Assembly (NCBI RefSeq): GCF_027921445.1
Contig: NZ_CP115667.1
Location: forward strand, 62,001 to 126,000
Reading direction: 5' to 3'
Source of the DNA: Peptoniphilus equinus
GTDB taxonomy: Bacteria; Bacillota; Clostridia; Tissierellales; Peptoniphilaceae
Length of the DNA: 64,000 nucleotides
Shown here: positions 17,759-30,881 of the stretch, one piece after another
Layout of the letters: every line of letters starts with the position of its first letter
How positions within the stretch are numbered: the first letter of the stretch is position 1
Program-made: the position numbers and the translations under genes
Notes under the pieces: generated by a model
Told to the model about the DNA's origin: nothing
Seen by the model: only the letters and a program-made list of their open reading frames with translations
Database searches by the model: none

Positions 17759-18439
17759 TCAGCCTCCGAAGTAATAGCCTACGCCGCGTTTGGTGAGAAT
17801 GTATTTGTAGTCTTTGGAGTCTTCAATTTTTTCGCGCAGTCGACGCACCGTCACATCCACGGTGCGGATGTCGCCGTAGTAGTCGTAGTCCCATACCTTA
17901 TCCAGAAGTTCTTCCCGAGAGTAAACTTGGCCGGGCGTTTTGACAAGGAATTTGAGAAGCTCGAACTCCCGAAGGGTGAGCTCAATCAGCACACCTTTCT
18001 TGCGGACTTCATATTTGTTCAAGTCCACTTCCAAGTCTGCCCATTTAAATGTGACATCATCGGCGGAAGGGGCGAGGTTTCGACGACGCAGAATCGCCTT
18101 GACACGAGCCATGAGTTCGCGCATGGAGAAAGGCTTCACCACATAGTCATCGGCCCCCAACTCCAAGCCTAGAATCTTATCGACTTCGTCGTCTTTGGCG
18201 GTGAGAATAATCACCGGGGTGTTCTTGGTTTTTCTAAGCTCTTTTAACACGGAGAAACCGTCCATGACCGGCATCATAATATCTAAAATGACAAGGTCAA
18301 AATGACTCTGACTCAGGCTATCCAGGCAGGCCTTGCCGTCGTAGGCGGCTTGGGACTCATAACCTTCTTTGGCTAAGTTGTATTGGATAATATCTGCAAT
18401 GGACTGTTCGTCGTCCACAACGAGAATTTTTTCAGGCAT
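17759..18439 (-). CDS. walR: Response regulator WalR
   Basis: This OmpR-type regulator has 226 aa. The receiver domain has the acidic pair VVDDE, the phosphoacceptor Asp53 in VILDIMMP, the Thr of ILTAK and the Lys of DDYVVKPFS. The DNA-binding winged helix has VDVTVRRLREKIE and ends TKRGVGYYF. WalR binds direct repeats of the form TGT(A/T)A(A/T/C) spaced by 5 bases. Candidate boxes occur in this window upstream of the 3D-domain protein at 49574. A TATAAT element in the 85-base gap to nfo probably serves as -10 for this operon. Confidence 0.96.
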   Translation of the reverse strand: MPEKILVVDDEQSIADIIQYNLAKEGYESQAAYDGKACLDSLSQSHFDLVILDIMMPVMDGFSVLKELRKTKNTPVIILTAKDDEVDKILGLELGADDYVVKPFSMRELMARVKAILRRRNLAPSADDVTFKWADLEVDLNKYEVRKKGVLIELTLREFELLKFLVKTPGQVYSREELLDKVWDYDYYGDIRTVDVTVRRLREKIEDSKDYKYILTKRGVGYYFGG

Positions 18440-18522
18440 AGCTGACCTCCTTTGCCCTCCATTATATCAGAAGAAAACAAGCTTTAAAAACACGACGCCT
18501 TCAGATGAGGTATAATACCTAT

Positions 18523-19350
18523 ATGACTACTTTAAAAATCGGATCCCATCAATCTTTCGCAAAAGGTTACCGTGGACTGTATGAGAGCATGGTGGCCCAA
18601 GGCGGCAACACACTACAATTTTTTATACGCAACCCCAGAGGTTCGAAAATGAAATCTTGGGATGAAGCTGACGCGCGATTTCTAAAAGAAAGGCATGTCG
18701 ACATCCTCGTTCACGCGCCCTACACCTTGAACCCGGCGTCCGATAAGGACTATGTGCTGGAGTTTGCTCATGCGGCCATGCGAGAAGACATTGAACGTCT
18801 GGAGTTCTTTGGGCCGCAACTCTACAACTTTCATCCCGGTTCTCACGTCGGACAGGGAGTGGAGAAAGGTATTCAGTTGGTGCAGTCATGTCTTAACGCG
18901 ATTCTTTGGGACGATATGGCCACCACCGTACTCCTTGAGACCATGGCAGGTAAGGGGACGGAATTGGGACGGACCTTTGAAGAACTCGCTGCCATTATCG
19001 ACGGCGTGCGCCTTCAGGACAAGGTGGGCGTCTGTCTGGATACCTGCCATCTGCACGAAGGCGGCTATGATATCGTCCATGATCTGGACGGTGTCTTGCG
19101 CCACTTTGATGAAACTGTCGGCCTGCATCGCCTCAAAGCCGTGCATCTCAACGACTCGAAAAATCCAAGAGGCGCCCACAAAGATCGTCACGAGGAAATC
19201 GGCAAAGGCCATATTGGACTTCAGGCGATAGAGGACATCATCAACCATCCGGCACTGCGAGATCTGCCCTTCTATTTAGAAACGCCGCTGGATAACGACG
19301 GCCATGCCAAAGAAATTGCACTGCTCAGAGGACTGCGCCATGAAGCGTAA
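18523..19350 (+). CDS. nfo: Deoxyribonuclease IV (endonuclease IV)
   Basis: This AP endonuclease (275 aa) cuts DNA at abasic sites in base-excision repair. Metal-binding motifs of the nfo barrel are all present: GSHQS, HAPY, FHPGSH, LLETMAGKG, CLDTCHLHEGGYD, HLNDSK, HKDRHE and the final Glu of YLETPLD. I start it at the ATG at 18523, giving MTTLKIGSH; the ATG at 18505 has no ribosome site. GAGGT at 18508-18512 could be the ribosome site at long spacing, but it overlaps a TATAAT (18511-18516), so the mRNA may be leaderless. It overlaps the next gene by 11 bases. Confidence 0.93.
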   Translation: MTTLKIGSHQSFAKGYRGLYESMVAQGGNTLQFFIRNPRGSKMKSWDEADARFLKERHVDILVHAPYTLNPASDKDYVLEFAHAAMREDIERLEFFGPQLYNFHPGSHVGQGVEKGIQLVQSCLNAILWDDMATTVLLETMAGKGTELGRTFEELAAIIDGVRLQDKVGVCLDTCHLHEGGYDIVHDLDGVLRHFDETVGLHRLKAVHLNDSKNPRGAHKDRHEEIGKGHIGLQAIEDIINHPALRDLPFYLETPLDNDGHAKEIALLRGLRHEA

Positions 19351-20062
19351 CCATCTTTTAGACACATGGCGAGGATTGACAGTGATCGCCATGGTTCTCT
19401 TTCACTTTGCCTATGACATCAATTTATACTGGCAGCTGTCGTGGTACGACGGTACGACCTTTACCACCTGGTGGCAGCGCAGTATAGCTGTGAGCTTCTT
19501 TTGGATCTCGGGGATGACGGCGAGCTTTCTTACCGGAGAAAAGAACATTAAACGAGGATTGAAGCTTACAGTATTAGGGGTTCTCATCACTCTTGTCACG
19601 ACATGGATCACGCCGGATCTGTCCATATATTTCGGCGTATTAAACGGCTTGGGCGCAAGTCTTGTCGTCGTGGGACTGTTGCAGCAACATTTGCGGCGTC
19701 TGCCGGCGACTTTTGCCGTCTTTTTTGCATGCTTGTACATAGGCACCTATACGATTCCGTCCGGGGTTGCCTTCGGTAGGGAACTGCCTCAGAGACTCTA
19801 CGCTTTGAACCTGTATCCTTTAGGCTTTCCAAACAGTACGTTTACCTCGACCGACTATTTTCCGTTGTTGCCGTGGGTACTGCTTTTAACGGCAGGCTTC
19901 ATTTTCGGAGACTGGATAAAAGGAAAAGACTACTTCGGGCACTATGGGCGTCCCAATCTCATTAGCCAGATCGGTCGCAAAAGCCTGCTCATCTACGTGA
20001 CCCACCAAGTGGTGCTCTATGGACTCACCGAGCTATTGGTGCTGATATTTAAACCGGTTTAA
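19340..20062 (+). CDS. Acyltransferase-like membrane protein (DUF1624/HGSNAT family)
   Basis: This 240-aa membrane protein has about seven helices. The N-terminus LLDTWRGLTVIAMVLFHFAYD, with its His and Arg, and SFFWISGMTASFLTG fit the heparan-alpha-glucosaminide N-acetyltransferase-like family (DUF1624). The last helices contain the conserved RKSLLIYVTHQ. Bacterial members have no settled substrate; a role in acylating cell-surface sugars is often proposed. The start at 19340 overlaps the nfo stop, with AGAGG upstream. Confidence 0.82.
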   Translation: MKRNHLLDTWRGLTVIAMVLFHFAYDINLYWQLSWYDGTTFTTWWQRSIAVSFFWISGMTASFLTGEKNIKRGLKLTVLGVLITLVTTWITPDLSIYFGVLNGLGASLVVVGLLQQHLRRLPATFAVFFACLYIGTYTIPSGVAFGRELPQRLYALNLYPLGFPNSTFTSTDYFPLLPWVLLLTAGFIFGDWIKGKDYFGHYGRPNLISQIGRKSLLIYVTHQVVLYGLTELLVLIFKPV

Positions 20063-20088
20063 GGAAGGATTATCAAAGAAAAAAGTAC

Positions 20089-20117
20089 TTGACACTGAAG
20101 GCTGAACGTCATATCAT
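20089..20117 (+). promoter_or_regulatory. rRNA operon promoter P1
   Basis: TTGACA (20089-20094), 17-base spacer, TATCAT (20112-20117). It is the first of three promoters with the same spacing. Confidence 0.85.
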
Positions 20118-20181
20118 ATATGAGCTGCTTCAAGAGGTGGTCCTCGAAAATAAAATGTTCAAGAAAAATTATAAAAAGTTC

Positions 20182-20210
20182 TTGACAAATCTTTTCCGGG
20201 GGAATACAAT
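20182..20210 (+). promoter_or_regulatory. rRNA operon promoter P2
   Basis: TTGACA (20182-20187), 17-base spacer, TACAAT (20205-20210). It starts 93 bases after P1, and similar sequence (TAAGCTxCTTCAA) follows the -10 of both. Confidence 0.9.
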
Positions 20211-20277
20211 ATATAAGCTACTTCAAAAGAGGAGCGCTTGAGCTCGAAAAAAACTTTAAAAGAATTGTAAAAACTTC

Positions 20278-20306
20278 TTGACAAAGTTGAGCTTGAGAAA
20301 TATAAT
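20278..20306 (+). promoter_or_regulatory. rRNA operon promoter P3
   Basis: TTGACA (20278-20283), 17-base spacer, TATAAT (20301-20306): a full consensus promoter, 96 bases after P2 and the strongest of the three. TATAAGCTG follows it as at P2. Confidence 0.92.
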
Positions 20307-20345
20307 GTATAAGCTGTCTCGAAAGAGATAGCGCTGAACCAAGAT

Positions 20346-20379
20346 AATTACATAGTGTAGAAAACGAAAAATCATAAGC
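20346..20379 (+). other. 5' arm of the 16S precursor processing stem
   Basis: The stretch around CATAGTGTAGAAAACG is complementary over about 30 bases to 22022-22052 in the 16S-23S spacer (CGTTCTACACTATG core), with a few bulged bases. Such a stem looping out 16S is the usual RNase III cutting site. Confidence 0.75.
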
Positions 20380-20434
20380 AAGCAAGCTTAGCGGAAAAGT
20401 CAGTGAAACAACTGAAAGCTAAGGACAAAAACTT

Positions 20435-25094
<4,660 letters not shown>

Positions 25095-25115
25095 AAAGCA
25101 TATGATTGTGAGTTT

Positions 25116-25231
25116 ATCCGGTATCCATAGTATGAAGGACACACCTGTACCCATTCCGAACACAGAAGTTAAGCTTTAATACGCCGATGGTACTTGGCTG
25201 GAGACGGCCTGGGAGAGTAGGTTTTGCCGGT
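25116..25231 (+). rRNA. rrf: 5S ribosomal RNA
   Basis: It contains the conserved CACCTGTACCCATTCCGAAC and GAAGTTAAGC segments and GGGAGAGTAGG near the 3' end. It lies about 20 bases after 23S. Both ends are estimated. Confidence 0.93.
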
Positions 25232-25238
25232 TTTAAGA

Positions 25239-25273
25239 ACGCGTGACGATCAATTGACGTCACGTGTTTTTTT
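25239..25273 (+). terminator. rRNA operon terminator
   Basis: CGTGAC pairs with GTCACG, with an inner GATCAATTGAC loop region that can extend the stem. A run of seven T follows. Confidence 0.88.
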
Positions 25274-25393
25274 ATGAGGCTTTATGATGTATAACCTTAA
25301 ATATGATATAATAATTAAACGCGGTTGAATTAATAGACTAGTATTTAAAATAGAAATAAAATCATTTTATTTTATAGAAGGAAGGATTTGTCC

Positions 25394-26203
25394 GTGAAAA
25401 AAATAGCTTTTTTTGATAGCGGAATAGGTGGTCTGTCTATTTTAAAGGCAGGTATTGATAGATTAAAGATGCCCTTATGCTATTTAGGCGACAGCTTTCA
25501 TATGCCCTATGGTGAGCGTCCGGGCTGGGAAGTTGAATATTATACCGAGCAAAGTATTCGAAGCTTTGGAAAAGATATTGAAGCTTGTGTGATTGCCTGT
25601 AATACGGCAACTGCTTATGGGTTAAAAAACGCTCAGGAAAAATTTCCTTTTCCGGTTATTGGCGTAGTGAGTCCGGCTTGTGAGTATGCTGCGACTGTGA
25701 CCAAGAATAATAAGATTGCCTATATCGCTACAGAAGGTGCTGTGAAGAGTCGTGTTTATGAAGATACTTTAACTCCTATACATCCAGAGATTGAGTTGAG
25801 GGGTATTGGAGCGCCAGATCTGGTGCTAAGTATTGAAGAGGGTCATTTAGATGATGAGGAAGCGTTATCTACAGTACGACGCTATTTGAATAAATTTGAA
25901 GACTATGATTATGATACCTTGATTTTGGCCTGCACCCATTTTCCTTTAGCACGTCAGGCTTTTGAAACAGTATTTACAGAACAAGGCCGTCAGGTCACTA
26001 TTATTGACCCGGCTGTCTTTACTATTAATAAATTGATGACGCTGCTAGATGTTGAAGCAGGAAAAACACCGGCTATTGATTTTTACACTACTGGGGATGT
26101 AGAGCCGTTTGAAGTTTTAGTCAAGCGTGTCATTGATACGTCGTCGGTCCAAACTTCTTTTGGACACTGTACTATTAACGAACTTCCGAAACAGTATAAG
26201 TAA
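25394..26203 (+). CDS. murI: Glutamate racemase
   Basis: This enzyme makes D-glutamate for peptidoglycan. The 269-aa protein has IAFFDSGIGGLSIL at the N-terminus and both catalytic cysteines, in ACNTATA and ACTHFPL. I start it at GTG 25394 because GGAAGGA (25380-25386) has proper spacing there; the in-frame TTG at 25388 is too close to the site. It stands alone just downstream of the rRNA operon and is closed by its own terminator. A TATAAT at 25307-25312 is a likely -10, though no good -35 is visible. Confidence 0.93.
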   Translation: MKKIAFFDSGIGGLSILKAGIDRLKMPLCYLGDSFHMPYGERPGWEVEYYTEQSIRSFGKDIEACVIACNTATAYGLKNAQEKFPFPVIGVVSPACEYAATVTKNNKIAYIATEGAVKSRVYEDTLTPIHPEIELRGIGAPDLVLSIEEGHLDDEEALSTVRRYLNKFEDYDYDTLILACTHFPLARQAFETVFTEQGRQVTIIDPAVFTINKLMTLLDVEAGKTPAIDFYTTGDVEPFEVLVKRVIDTSSVQTSFGHCTINELPKQYK

Positions 26204-26204
26204 T

Positions 26205-26227
26205 GGAGCCTCTAAGGCTCTTTTTTT
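26205..26227 (+). terminator. Terminator of murI
   Basis: GAGCC-TCTAA-GGCTC followed by seven T, directly after the stop codon. Confidence 0.85.
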
Positions 26228-26706
26228 ATGGGGTCAATACGATTATTCATATTCAATAGAATAGTGAGAAGTATCATGTGTTAGACAGGGTGATGAATTA
26301 GGGATAAGTTTTACACACATAATAGGGATGTATAGCGCCAAAAGAAGCCGGCATAACGACATAGGTGTCATAAGCCAGATCATAATCAGGAAGTGGGTAA
26401 TATAATCGCTATGCGTTATTCGGGACTACTGGCCCTATGGTGCTTTATGACGCGTTGCCTTATTCTGTCAGAAACTAGGGCGAGATTTGCGATGGTCTTC
26501 ACCTTATTTACCTGACGAATGATGTCGTAAAGGCTATTTTCTCATTTACAGAGATAAAATATGAAAACGATTATCGGGGAAATTGTTTTTATAGACTGGA
26601 GCTATGCGGTTTATCATCTTATAATCAGCTTAACATGAAAGAGTTTACAGTTCCTTGAGAAACAACTTCGTAATGATAAGGTGGTTATTTTTTAACTTAA
26701 TAAAGG
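26228..26706. other. Non-coding stretch between murI and gltS
   Basis: About 480 bases with no reading frame that has a ribosome site or a recognisable product on either strand. No repeat or RNA family was recognised. It may be degraded former coding sequence. Confidence 0.5.
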
Positions 26707-26755
26707 TTTTCATATTAATCTTTTTATGTTATACTTGTCTTACGCAAAAGCGTAA
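26707..26755 (+). promoter_or_regulatory. Candidate gltS promoter with overlapping palindrome
   Basis: TTTTCA (26707-26712), 17 bases, TATACT (26730-26735) is a plausible promoter. A perfect inverted repeat TTACGC-AAAA-GCGTAA lies at 26740-26755, at the expected transcription start, and could be an operator. The regulator is unknown. Confidence 0.45.
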
Positions 26756-26777
26756 TATTATACATAGGAGGAAAAAT

Positions 26778-27998
26778 ATGTTTACTATTCAAACAGACAT
26801 GATGCAAACCGTAGCGATTGCGATTATCGTCTTATTTGTTGGTAAGTACTTACGTGGGAAAGTAGCATTCTTTGAACGTTTCTGTATTCCTGCACCGGTT
26901 ATCGGCGGCTTTTTATTTGCTATTATTCATTTGCTGTTAAAAGTCGGTAACATTGCAACTTTTGAAATGGATGAAACTCTTAAAAATCCGTTCATGATGG
27001 TATTCTTCACTACTATCGGTTTGGGAGCTAACTTGGAAACGCTGAAAAAGGGAGGAAAAGGATTTATTATCTTCACTCTTATTTCAACCGCGTTAGTTGT
27101 ATTCCAAAATACTATCGGTATGGGTCTTTCCAAGCTACTTGGACAAAATTCGTTACTAGGTTTAGCATGCGGTTCTATCACTATGGTTGGTGGTCACGGT
27201 ACGGCAGGTGCTTGGGGACCTACCCTCGAAGAAATGGGTTTGCAATCCGGGGAAGTTATAGCGTTGGCAGCAGCAACATTTGGGGTTATTATGGGATCTC
27301 TTATTGGTGGTCCTGTAGGTTCTGCACTTATTCGCAGGTATAATCTCACACCGGACGAAAGCAGCTTACAACACTTTGATGAAGCCGGTAATATTGAAGT
27401 AGCTCCAAAAGATGAACTCACAGCTTATGATTTCTTAAAAGTGCTTGGGGTTGTTTTTGTTTCCATCGGTTTAGGCGTTATTTTGAAAAAATTCCTTGCT
27501 GATCACGTCAGCATTGCGGGTACACCTTTGAATCTTCCTGAATATGTTGCAGCGATGATTTTTGCAGCTATTTACATTAACACACTGGGTCGCGGCAAAA
27601 CTTTTGGCGTCGATCTTCGAGCTAACAGCATTGTCGGCGATGTCGGATTAAATGTATTTTTAGTTATTGCATTGATCAGCCTTGACTTGATGCAATTAAA
27701 AGCGGTAGCGGGCCCAATGCTTATTGTACTCTTCGCTCAAACCGTCTTTATGATTATCTTCACCTACCTTGTGACCTTCACCATCATGGGCAAAAACTAC
27801 GATGCGGCAGTTCTTGCTGGTGGTATGTGTGGATTCGGTATGGGCGCTACTTACAATGCACTTGCAAACATGGACTCTATCACTGAGAAATATGGTCCGG
27901 CTCCAAAAGCTTACTTCATTCTACCAATGGTAGGAGCATTTGCAATCGATATTATTAACGTGCTGATTATTACTGGATTTGCTCAAATTAAATTCTAA
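26778..27998 (+). CDS. gltS: Sodium/glutamate symporter
   Basis: This Na+-coupled glutamate importer has 406 aa and about ten to eleven helices. Family segments include VGKYLRGKVAFFERFCIPAP, TTIGLGANLETLKKGGK, MVGGHGTAGAWGP (the GHG(T/A)A signature in the first half) and MCGFGMGATYNALANMD (its counterpart in the second half). The start is the ATG at 26778 with a strong AGGAGG; the reading frame extends upstream but has no earlier ribosome site. It is monocistronic with its own terminator. Glutamate uptake fits an amino-acid-fermenting anaerobe. Confidence 0.95.
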   Translation: MFTIQTDMMQTVAIAIIVLFVGKYLRGKVAFFERFCIPAPVIGGFLFAIIHLLLKVGNIATFEMDETLKNPFMMVFFTTIGLGANLETLKKGGKGFIIFTLISTALVVFQNTIGMGLSKLLGQNSLLGLACGSITMVGGHGTAGAWGPTLEEMGLQSGEVIALAAATFGVIMGSLIGGPVGSALIRRYNLTPDESSLQHFDEAGNIEVAPKDELTAYDFLKVLGVVFVSIGLGVILKKFLADHVSIAGTPLNLPEYVAAMIFAAIYINTLGRGKTFGVDLRANSIVGDVGLNVFLVIALISLDLMQLKAVAGPMLIVLFAQTVFMIIFTYLVTFTIMGKNYDAAVLAGGMCGFGMGATYNALANMDSITEKYGPAPKAYFILPMVGAFAIDIINVLIITGFAQIKF

Positions 27999-28010
27999 AT
28001 CTCAGTAGAT

Positions 28011-28039
28011 AAAAAAGCGGCCTTCGGGTCGCTTTTTTT
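28011..28039 (+). terminator. Terminator of gltS
   Basis: AAAAAAGCGGCC-TTCG-GGTCGCTTTTTTT forms a UUCG-capped hairpin with a T run, 12 bases past the stop. Confidence 0.92.
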
Positions 28040-28463
28040 GTATAGTGTATTTGAAAAGAGCATCTAAGTTATGCAGTTTGTGATTCCAGGTTGTCATAGT
28101 AATGATGAAACATATCCCATAAATGATAAGCAATGTAAGGGATGAAAATACACCTCTTAGGGTTAAATTATGTTGTGATAAAGATTGTTACCAAGGAGGC
28201 ATTTTGACGTCCTAGTCTTGCTTTGATATCGCGATGAGTGGCGCTCAGGGTTAGTATCAGATCCGGTGTGAGGAGATGGCTATGTGTCCTTCTTCGAGAT
28301 GAACAGCGGATCATTGTGAGTGAGCTGTGCGATGCGCAAGTCGGTTGGAGGTGAGGTAAGGACATAGGGTTTTTATGTTGTGCGACATGGTACCTAGGTG
28401 TGATGAGTGTAGGTGTAGCTACATGTGCTGTGTGCTCTTGGGTTATGGGAATCAAAGTCAAAT
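28040..28463. other. Non-coding stretch after gltS
   Basis: About 420 bases without a supported gene. A minus-strand frame of 97 codons (28168-28461) has odd His/Thr/Ser-rich composition and no ribosome site, so I do not call it. No RNA family recognised. Confidence 0.5.
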
Positions 28464-28517
28464 ATAAAAAGGCTTCTCACAGACCGCGGTGCAGAGCCGT
28501 TACCGGTGAGAAGCCTT
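28464..28517 (-). terminator. Terminator of the SLC13/MatC-like permease gene
   Basis: On the minus strand AAGGCTTCTCAC pairs perfectly with GTGAGAAGCCTT across a structured loop and is followed by TTTT. Confidence 0.88.
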
Positions 28518-28536
28518 AAGTAGGATGCCACATAGC

Positions 28537-29832
28537 TCATCCCATAATAAAGGTTAGGATAAAAACGAAGGCGGTGCAGACTGCGTAGCTTAAAGGCATA
28601 CCGACCAGGAGCTGTTTATCGAAAAGCACTTCCCGGTCTGCTTCCGTTGGGGCGGACATTTGCATTAAAGAGCCTGCGGAGCTGAATGGTGAGATGTTGG
28701 TGCAGAGGGATCCGGCGACGACAGCGGTGAATAAAAGTTCAGGATTTAAGCTCGGGTTTAAGGCGACCATGGCACCGACCACAGGGAAGAGGGCCGGCGT
28801 GACCACAGACAAGGTGGAGCTGAAGAAACTCATGGCTCCTGCGACGAGACAGAAGCTCACAGGTAAGAGCAGTGGTGGGACGTTGGCGTTCATGAAGTGG
28901 CCGATTTGATCGCTGAGTCCCGCTGCAATGGCAACCTCGATCAGCATGCCCATACCGCAAAGCATGACAATGGTGTTCCATGGGACGCGGGTGAGCACTT
29001 CTTTTTGATCCCCAAGGCCGAGGAGAAGTGCGACGACGGACATGCCTGCACAGACCAGACCAATGTCGATTTTGCCATTAATGGTGTGAATCAAGGGGTT
29101 TGATGTATAGAGTGTAAGGAATGGAAAGACGAGAGCAAGCAAAATGGTAAAAATAATAAGTACGATATTGATTTTTTGTTTGGACGTATAGGGTTCAGGC
29201 TTGGTGACGGCGATGGAATCGGTGGTGCTACGGCCTGTGAGGCGTTCATACACGAGATAGCCGAGGAGTAAAATGAAGGGATAGATAATGGTGAAGAGAA
29301 AGATGGGAATGCCCATGGAGAAGGGATGTTCAAAGCCTTGCTCGACTAAGAGACCTTGAAAGACGATCCCGCTTCCGGAGGTCATTAGGTTAGCTCCCCC
29401 GGACGCGCCCCAGTTCACCGCCTGTGCACCGATGAGAATATTTTTGTTGCTGCGCTTGCAAATGCGCATGGCAATGGGACAGAATACGGCCATGACGGTA
29501 AAAAATCCGGCGCCCATAGCGGAGAGGATTACCGACACGGCATAGATAATGAGGTAGATGGCATTGGGAAAATGCCGAAAGCGATAGAGCAGGTGGCCGG
29601 CCAGTCGATCCATGGTGCCGTTGACCACCGCAAAGTTGTAGAATAAACTGACGGCGAAGATCACGAAGAAAATCTTCATTGGCCAGAGACCGAGGATGTC
29701 CTGAGGCGAAAGATCGAGACCGAATGCGCCGAAGAGGTAGGCAAACAAAATGGCAATGATGCCGACGTTGTAGCGATACTTGTAGCCAATAAAAATGGTG
29801 GTGATAATGGCTAAGATAATTAAAGTGTTCAT
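28537..29832 (-). CDS. SLC13/MatC-like anion permease
   Basis: This 431-aa membrane protein has about twelve helices. The overall pattern and the two related membrane hairpins (VNWGASGGANLMTSGSG and CTNISPFSSAGSLMQMSAP) fit the divalent-anion/Na+ symporter superfamily, in particular the MatC-type dicarboxylate carriers. The substrate is probably a C4-dicarboxylate or similar acid but is not proven. The start is the ATG at 29832 after AAAGGAGCG. It is a single-gene unit, divergent from the nitroreductase gene. Confidence 0.8.
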   Translation of the reverse strand: MNTLIILAIITTIFIGYKYRYNVGIIAILFAYLFGAFGLDLSPQDILGLWPMKIFFVIFAVSLFYNFAVVNGTMDRLAGHLLYRFRHFPNAIYLIIYAVSVILSAMGAGFFTVMAVFCPIAMRICKRSNKNILIGAQAVNWGASGGANLMTSGSGIVFQGLLVEQGFEHPFSMGIPIFLFTIIYPFILLLGYLVYERLTGRSTTDSIAVTKPEPYTSKQKINIVLIIFTILLALVFPFLTLYTSNPLIHTINGKIDIGLVCAGMSVVALLLGLGDQKEVLTRVPWNTIVMLCGMGMLIEVAIAAGLSDQIGHFMNANVPPLLLPVSFCLVAGAMSFFSSTLSVVTPALFPVVGAMVALNPSLNPELLFTAVVAGSLCTNISPFSSAGSLMQMSAPTEADREVLFDKQLLVGMPLSYAVCTAFVFILTFIMG

Positions 29833-29981
29833 TTCACGCTCCTTTTTGTCTATCATAGAAGAACCGGTGTGAAAATGTCATAAAAATTTTGTGAAATATT
29901 TATGACACTGTATCGTAGAGAACGTGAGGCAAATGGGGTAGAAAAATTAGGAGAATTCGGTAAATGTGATGAGGTGCTACG

Positions 29982-30734
29982 ATGAATGAGACGATACAAC
30001 AACAATTGAAACATAGAACGATTCGCTTTTTTAAAGATGAGCCCGTAGCTAAAGAGATAGTGGATGTGCTCTTTGACGTATTCAACCACGCCGCCAGCTC
30101 GACAGGTATGCAGCAGGCGTCTATTATTCGTGTGACGGATCCTGAAATTCGGGAGGAAATTCGTAAAGTCGCGACGCAGGATTACCTTGCCAAGTGTCCG
30201 GAGTTGTGGATTTTTGTTGCAGATATTCACCGCAATGCTGAGATTGCACGAGCGATGGGCTATACGGGTGGCAGTTACCGCGACATGGATCGTTTTTTTC
30301 AAGGCTTTACCGATGCGGTGATCGGGGCACAAAATGTTATGGTGGCACTGGAATCCTTGGGTCTTGGAGGGGTCTACTTCGGATCTATTTTAAATGACTA
30401 TGACCGAATGGTTGAATTGTTGGATTTGCCGGCATTGACTTTTCCGGTCATCGGCATGGGCTTTGGGGTCATTGACGACAATCCGGACTTGAAGCCGAGG
30501 ATGCCCAAAGTGTTGAAGTTGTTTGAAAACCGCTACAGCCTAACGGACAACATCATGGAAGCGATTCAAGGCTATGATACGACGATGACGACCTACTATG
30601 ACACGAGAGACAAGGGACGGCGCAGTGACTCCTTCACCCGACAAGTGGTCGCGAGATTCCAAGGGATCAATGCGAAGCGGCGTAATGTGATGGCGTCCAT
30701 TGCCAAGCAGGGTTTTGATATCGAACCGAAATAA
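29982..30734 (+). CDS. NfsA-type flavin nitroreductase (NADPH-dependent oxidoreductase)
   Basis: This FMN enzyme of the nitroreductase superfamily has 250 aa, the length of the NfsA/FRP group. The N-terminal HRTIRFFKDEPV opening, NAASSTGMQQ-type cofactor region, ESLGLGGVYFGSI and the C-terminal basic segment all fit NfsA-like oxidoreductases. It reduces nitro compounds, quinones or flavins with NADPH. The start follows GATGAGGTGC. No partner gene is adjacent; the molybdenum operon begins after about 150 bases with its own promoter. Confidence 0.9.
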   Translation: MNETIQQQLKHRTIRFFKDEPVAKEIVDVLFDVFNHAASSTGMQQASIIRVTDPEIREEIRKVATQDYLAKCPELWIFVADIHRNAEIARAMGYTGGSYRDMDRFFQGFTDAVIGAQNVMVALESLGLGGVYFGSILNDYDRMVELLDLPALTFPVIGMGFGVIDDNPDLKPRMPKVLKLFENRYSLTDNIMEAIQGYDTTMTTYYDTRDKGRRSDSFTRQVVARFQGINAKRRNVMASIAKQGFDIEPK

Positions 30735-30784
30735 CTCCTATGGCAACGTAGACTATTGGTATCTTCACGGGTATGGATGGTGCC

Positions 30785-30814
30785 TTGACAAAATTGTTTT
30801 CAGTTCTGTATGAT
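30785..30814 (+). promoter_or_regulatory. Promoter of the molybdenum operon
   Basis: TTGACA (30785-30790), 18-base spacer, TATGAT (30809-30814), about 68 bases before the modA start. Confidence 0.75.
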
Positions 30815-30837
30815 GGAAGAAGTAAACACGATGCTTA

Positions 30838-30859
30838 GTATAGTAGAGCGGTGCTATAC
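30838..30859. promoter_or_regulatory. Palindrome upstream of modA, possible operator
   Basis: GTATAG-N10-CTATAC is a perfect 6-bp inverted repeat in the 5' leader of the mod operon. A ModE-like or other metal-responsive regulator could bind it, but no such regulator is in the window. Confidence 0.35.
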
Positions 30860-30881
30860 GATGTAACTGAAAGGATAGGGT

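Noticed and set aside
25388-25393. TTG start of murI at 25388
   Set aside because: Only one base from the GGAAGGA site. The GTG at 25394 has proper spacing and gives the family N-terminus.
28168-28461. 97-codon minus-strand gene
   Set aside because: No ribosome site, His/Thr-rich unusual composition and no recognisable family. Treated as chance reading frame.
30815-30881. Moco riboswitch before modA
   Set aside because: The leader is only about 60 bases and shows just one short palindrome; the known Moco motif is not recognised.
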